Source: Chamaecrista fasciculata
Taxonomy: Eukaryota; Streptophyta; Magnoliopsida; Fabales; Fabaceae
DNA length: 64,000 bases
Direction of reading: 5' to 3'
Assembly: GCA_003254925.1 (NCBI GenBank)
Contig: QANZ01026932.1
Location: 20,085 to 84,084 of the forward strand
Shown here: in pieces, positions 59,959-64,000 of the stretch
How positions within the stretch are numbered: position 1 is the stretch's first letter
Layout of the letters: each line of letters opens with the position of its first letter
The notes under the pieces: generated by a model
The model's database searches: none
What the model was told of the DNA's origin: nothing
What the model saw: only the letters and a program-made list of their open reading frames with translations
Made by a program: the position numbers and the translations under genes

Positions 59959-61131
59959 TAAAGCCATATCCTGCTCTTTTTCCACATCTATGTAGCAAAG
60001 TCCATGATGCCAAAGCACACCGTTCGTGCACTTCGTTTAGTGCTTTTCAACGAAGGAAGCTTCTCAGATTAAAATATTGAGTCACAGTGAAAGATTTTCA
60101 GTCAAATTAAAATTTGTATGTACATCATTATTGTGCTTGCAGGATAATATAAACTAAAATGTTAGCAAGCAAATTACTATATATTAATAACTTAGGAAGG
60201 AAATTTGGGTCACTTTGAGATTCATGGGAGAGTTATATACAATGATTGCATTTTATAGGTCATACTTGGAAAGGTATCTTAAACCTGCCACTTGATTCAC
60301 AATCACATTCAACTATGGCTAATCTCTCCCAACATCTCAACAAGATTAGCAAGTCAAAACCGAAGTTTTACCCACAACAAAAATAAAATAAAATGGTCAA
60401 ATATGAAGGTCAACTACCAAAAAAATATTCTTACCTTGTTTAAGGATTACTCCTAAGTGGGGATTGAGTTAGTGAGTCCGCTAGGGGAGCATTGTACATA
60501 AACTAATTTTCTTGTTTAATGTCTTCTTAGTTGCTCATTGAATTAGAATGAAGCACTCAAACCTTAATTAATTTGCAACTGTGTTGTTTTGCTGTAACAC
60601 CTAATACCCTTTGACATTAATGTAACTGTTGACCTATATTCTAATTGCTTGTGTTTTTTTGTCAACTAGGTGCTGCTGGTCAACTAGTACATTTGAGGTC
60701 AGCAGTTTCACTTCATGTACAATTCTTTCTTTCTTTCTTTCCTTCTTTCTTTGTTTTGGTCAAACAGGTAGGAAACTGTTAAATTGAGAAGGTTTGAAAT
60801 TTGAATGAATTCGAATGGTGCATGATCTCCTCAATGGCCCATCTTATTCATTTATTAAATGCATTAGTTTGGGTCATAAGATCCTTAATTAAAATTGGAT
60901 TGGACTTCTTGACCTGTAAATGAACATTGAAGGCCCAAAGGAGTAGAATATTATGTCAGAGGAGAGAAATTTCATGCTCTTTTTTCTTTTCTCACATTTT
61001 TCTTATTTAAACAATCTTTTTCAAAGCGAGTCATCGATTAAACCCAACCATATTAATAAAATTCATGCTGTTTCGGTTCTAAAATTCTAAATTTCAAAAG
61101 AAATTTAAGAGACCCCAAAGCAGTTGATGTA
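59959..61131. other. Intergenic DNA
   Basis: No gene recognised. Contains a CTTT-rich microsatellite at 60726-60754. AT-rich throughout. Confidence 0.5.
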
Positions 61132-61139
61132 CTATGAAT

Positions 61140-61800
61140 CATAGTTATTAGTATCATACGATTTGTGATTCGAATCCTACAATCCGATTCAGCATCAAAA
61201 TGATGCTTATCATTGAATGAATCCTTTGATGCCCTGAATCGATACGATACTCATTGGAATCCTACGATTCGCAATGGAATCGCGAATCAAATAATTCCGA
61301 CAATTCAGAAGAATATAGTAAAATAAAGGCTGCAATGTTAAAAAAAATAGGACTGATTACAAAAAAAATGTTACTAATGAGTTTAAAAGTAGTATAATTT
61401 CAGAGTCAAAAGCTTATGAGTTTAAAAAAAACGGCATTCATATTCAAGAAACTAGTGAATAAAACATTGGAGATAATGAAGATGATGAAATAGTGATGTT
61501 AGATGAAGACAATGATAATAATACTAGCAATGGTAGTGATGTTAATCTAGATAAATAGGAGTAGAAGATAATTACTTTTAACTTTATTTTGTTAGTTATG
61601 AGTTATGAATCATGACTTATGAGTTCTTTTTAATTATGATCTGTCATTTATGACTTTATGTAAAATTCATAATTTTTTGTTATTGATATAATAATATACT
61701 TGAAACTATTTTTCATTGGATTCCTGAATCTTACAATTCGATGCGATTCACAATTCAAAAATTAACTTAACGATTCACGATTTGAATTCGGATAACTATG
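61140..61800 (+). mobile_element. hAT-type deletion derivative with exact 8-bp TSD
   Basis: CTATGAAT at 61132-61139 and 61801-61808 is an exact 8-bp duplication, as hAT transposases make. Termini are CATAGTTATTAG and, inverted, CATAGTTATCCG. Subterminal zones carry repeated GATTCG / CGAATC motifs. Internally, about 61466-61557 (+) encodes a very acidic tail (DNEDDEIVMLDEDNDNNTSN) ending in a stop, like the C-terminus of some hAT transposases. The body of the transposase is deleted, so it is non-autonomous. Confidence 0.85.
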
Positions 61801-61808
61801 CTATGAAT

Positions 61809-62162
61809 CACATGCAATGGGTAATGAACATTTTGGTTTAAGCACCTTAAAGCATCACATGAATCTTCAGAATTTGTGATCGATTCTATTCCGATGTAAC
61901 ATTTCTGTCCAAAAACTGAAAAAAGGACACAATTTCAAATAGTAAACACGAAAAATAAACTCATTTGGCTCCATCAGACACTAAGCTATATTTAGGCCAA
62001 ACAAGTAATCTAACACTAAAAATAAACATAGTCCTTGATTGGAGGATACCAACTCTGGCAACTCATACTCATTCACAAATCACCAACCTTTCTCTACATA
62101 TACTTAAAACATCCCAAAAAGAGTTAAGAGCCCATCAAAATCTGTCTGCATTATGTACTCAT
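61809..62162. other. 3' region of the VIM-like gene
   Basis: Downstream of the stop at 62163. Likely holds the 3' UTR; the frame 61965-62177 (plus) is antisense to it and looks spurious. Confidence 0.5.
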
Positions 62163-63761
62163 TCAATCTTGTTCTGATGGCAAATGGAGAGGACTTGAAG
62201 GTGAATCATTTCCTTCATCCTCAGTCTCTCCGCCTGTTCTTGCCCTTTTAGCCAAAACTTCTTCAGTATCACCATCTCTGTTTCTTTTTACAGTGCACTT
62301 GGGTACACAATTTGGCGCCTCACAAGAATCAGTTTCTGCAGGTGAATCATCAAGCTTCTCAGCTGAGTTTTCCAGATTATCATCCTTTGCAGCATCAGTT
62401 TCATCACATTCTACCTCTCCTCCATCTTCATCCTCGCTTAACTCCACAGCCTTTTCCTTTTCTTCAGCCTCGGCTTTCAATGACTCAATCAAACCCATAA
62501 GCTCAGTATTAATCTGTCAGACAAGCATAAAACAGGAGGAATTTAGAAACCAGATTTTTAGATTCATCACTTCAAAAAGTCACAAAGATCAACTCCAGTT
62601 GGAATGTTCAAAGCATGTCAAGAGCAAATAATGCACAACTATCTCACCTGCAGGTTTTGAAGAAAATCCGAGATGTCAGTGGGGCAGGCGGGGCATTTCA
62701 TCGTATTTTTCTGCGATCTAAGGGTTCTACCACCCCGGCTTCGGTCTCTAACAAAAGACTGGCCAGCAAATGCACCCTCCAAACATATCTTACAGAAATT
62801 GTGGGCGCAAGGTGTTGTCACTGGAGAATCCATGGTTTTTTTGCATATGAGGCAACCAAATCCTGCACACGCAACAAAGTAAAAATAGAAAATATTAATG
62901 GATGTAACTGAAATTAATATATGGGGCTAATGCCTAATAGACCACTTTAAGTTTGAAGGAACAAACTAATGCTGCAGTACATGATATGTTGTCAAACATA
63001 GAAACTACGCAGTAGGCAAAGTGATCATACCTTTCAACAACCTTTCCCTGATCGACACATTTTGGGCTCTCCTTATTTCTCTCCTTGACCTTTCTATCTC
63101 CTGTGGATCTACACTTTTTAATGGCTTTTGGCTGGGAGGTGGTGGTTTCTTCCACTTCCAACAAGATTCTTCCTCCTAAAGAAACATAGCATATACTTTC
63201 AAGGCTCTAATTATACAAAAAGTGTTACATATAGTATCATTTGTCGAGCAATTTTAGGAAGAAAGATATTGTAAAACGTTAAATAAATTGATGTTTGAAG
63301 GGGGACAAAAATAAGATAACACTCACATCATAATCCCAAGATGGATCTTCCCTTCTTTCAGTTAGGTTTATGGCATTTTCCAACTCTGGAATTACTGGCA
63401 ATGGTCTGGGGCGGTCGCCATGCTCATCACTAGGTCCCATTCAAGATAATTCAGTAAAAGAAATTAAAAATAGAGCAAGTACATTAAGTGAGCTACATAA
63501 CTCATACCTTGTCCACGGGGCAGGTTCATTATCACATCTAACAAATAGATATCGGCAAACTTTGAAACCCTAGTTAAGAATAGTATTTATTAGAAAAGTT
63601 GCTGGAAAACAAAAACCGCAAGAAAGACAATAGAACAATCAAGGGATAGCTACACATCTACCTGCAATCCAAGTTTCTGCCAACACTTCTCGATTCTGTA
63701 AACTCCATCATAGCGCAATCCTTCCTCAGGGGCGTACGCGGAACGCTTTTCTTTATGGGAT
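62163..63761 (-). CDS. VIM: ORTHRUS/VIM-like SRA-RING E3 ubiquitin ligase, 3' half (partial)
   Basis: Plant UHRF1 counterparts bind hemimethylated DNA with an SRA domain, ubiquitinate histone H3 and support CG-methylation maintenance in the nucleus. Visible exons (minus): 63761-63662, 63569-63508, 63429-63327, 63175-63031, 62862-62648 and 62513-62163; all GT-AG and in frame. They give the end of the SRA domain (RYDGVYRIEKCWQKLGLQ, GFKVCRYLFVRCDNEPAPWT, DEHGDRPRPLPV), a linker (WKWKKPPPPSQKPLK, RERLLKGFGCLIC) and the second RING: CLIC, then PCAHNFCKICLEGAFAG and KCPACPTDISDFLQNLQ. The tail is acidic with a basic KRNRDGDTEEVLAKRAR stretch, a likely nuclear signal. Exon 63175-63031 is read in a frame different from the longest open frame there. 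The PHD finger, first RING and most of SRA lie beyond 64000. Confidence 0.92.
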
Positions 63762-64000
63762 CTGTTCATTCAAATTTAAGATGTTACACATAAAGCTCAC
63801 TTAATATGTGGATTAAGGCTCAAATTATTGTTGAAACTCTTTAGGCTATGCCTACTTTAGTCAAGTAAGCCAATCATACAATAAAATTAGTACCATTTGT
63901 TAGTAGAGAAAGAATCAGAACCACCGCTCGAATGGTTAATTTGCTAAATGTCGTTAATTCAGCAACTTGAAATAGAAACATGATTAAAATCCAATATCGA
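63762..64000 (-). other. Intron of the VIM-like gene running off the window
   Basis: The acceptor GAACAG|A at 63762 marks the intron's 3' end. The donor and upstream exons are outside the window. AT-rich, no coding signal. Confidence 0.7.

Noticed and set aside
62293..62911. Plus-strand frames at the VIM locus
   Set aside because: Antisense to RING and acidic-tail exons; Ser-rich composition mirrors Glu/Asp codons.

Overview
This is about 64 kb of AT-rich nuclear DNA from a flowering plant, almost certainly a eudicot. The genes have GT-AG introns, the protein families are plant-specific (GA 2-oxidase, GH100 invertase, subgroup-20 R2R3-MYB, ORTHRUS/VIM), and the intergenic DNA is full of plant-type transposons. 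There are two N gaps (5485-5796 and 41026-41295) and single Ns at 15091, 30329 and 47612.

Genes. Four protein-coding genes are well supported. (1) 10058-14010, + strand: C19-type gibberellin 2-oxidase, three exons, 352 aa, with a 2.4-kb first intron. (2) 14586-19727, - strand: organellar alkaline/neutral invertase (GH100), six coding exons, 681 aa, convergent with gene 1; its introns carry two SINEs and a foldback element. (3) 34867-36017, - strand: R2R3-MYB of the MYB108/MYB78/MYB62 group (subgroup 20), three exons, 322 aa. (4) 62163 to beyond the right edge, - strand: 3' half of an ORTHRUS/VIM (UHRF1-like) SRA-RING E3 ligase; six exons are visible and the 5' part lies outside the window. 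Most other ORFs are chance or transposon-derived. A tiny GC-rich candidate exon lies at 54918-55002 (- strand).

Mobile DNA. The long gene-poor stretches (1-9.3 kb, 20-34 kb, 36-62 kb) hold many terminal-inverted-repeat foldback elements. Several are flanked by exact 9-bp target duplications, which points to Mutator-like (MULE) origin. The clearest is a 1.9-kb element at 24088-26001 with ~388-bp TIRs, a GC-rich gene-like core and telomere-like TTTAGGG tracts. Also present are a hAT deletion derivative with an 8-bp TSD (61140-61800), CACTA-type termini (47362; 50651/51110), a TRIM retrotransposon (48461-48782), a truncated Copia LTR-gag (4129-5174), two LTR fragments, three SINEs (two with exact 11- and 19-bp TSDs), LINE 3' tails, and several tiny poly(A) insertions between 11-20-bp duplications.

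How it works together. The genes are not an operon or a recognisable cluster: hormone catabolism (GA2ox), sucrose cleavage in organelles, stress/hormone transcription control (MYB) and DNA-methylation maintenance (VIM) are unrelated neighbours. I found no convincing new biochemical system. The most unusual content is the density and nesting of foldback MULE derivatives and the micro-retroinsertions.
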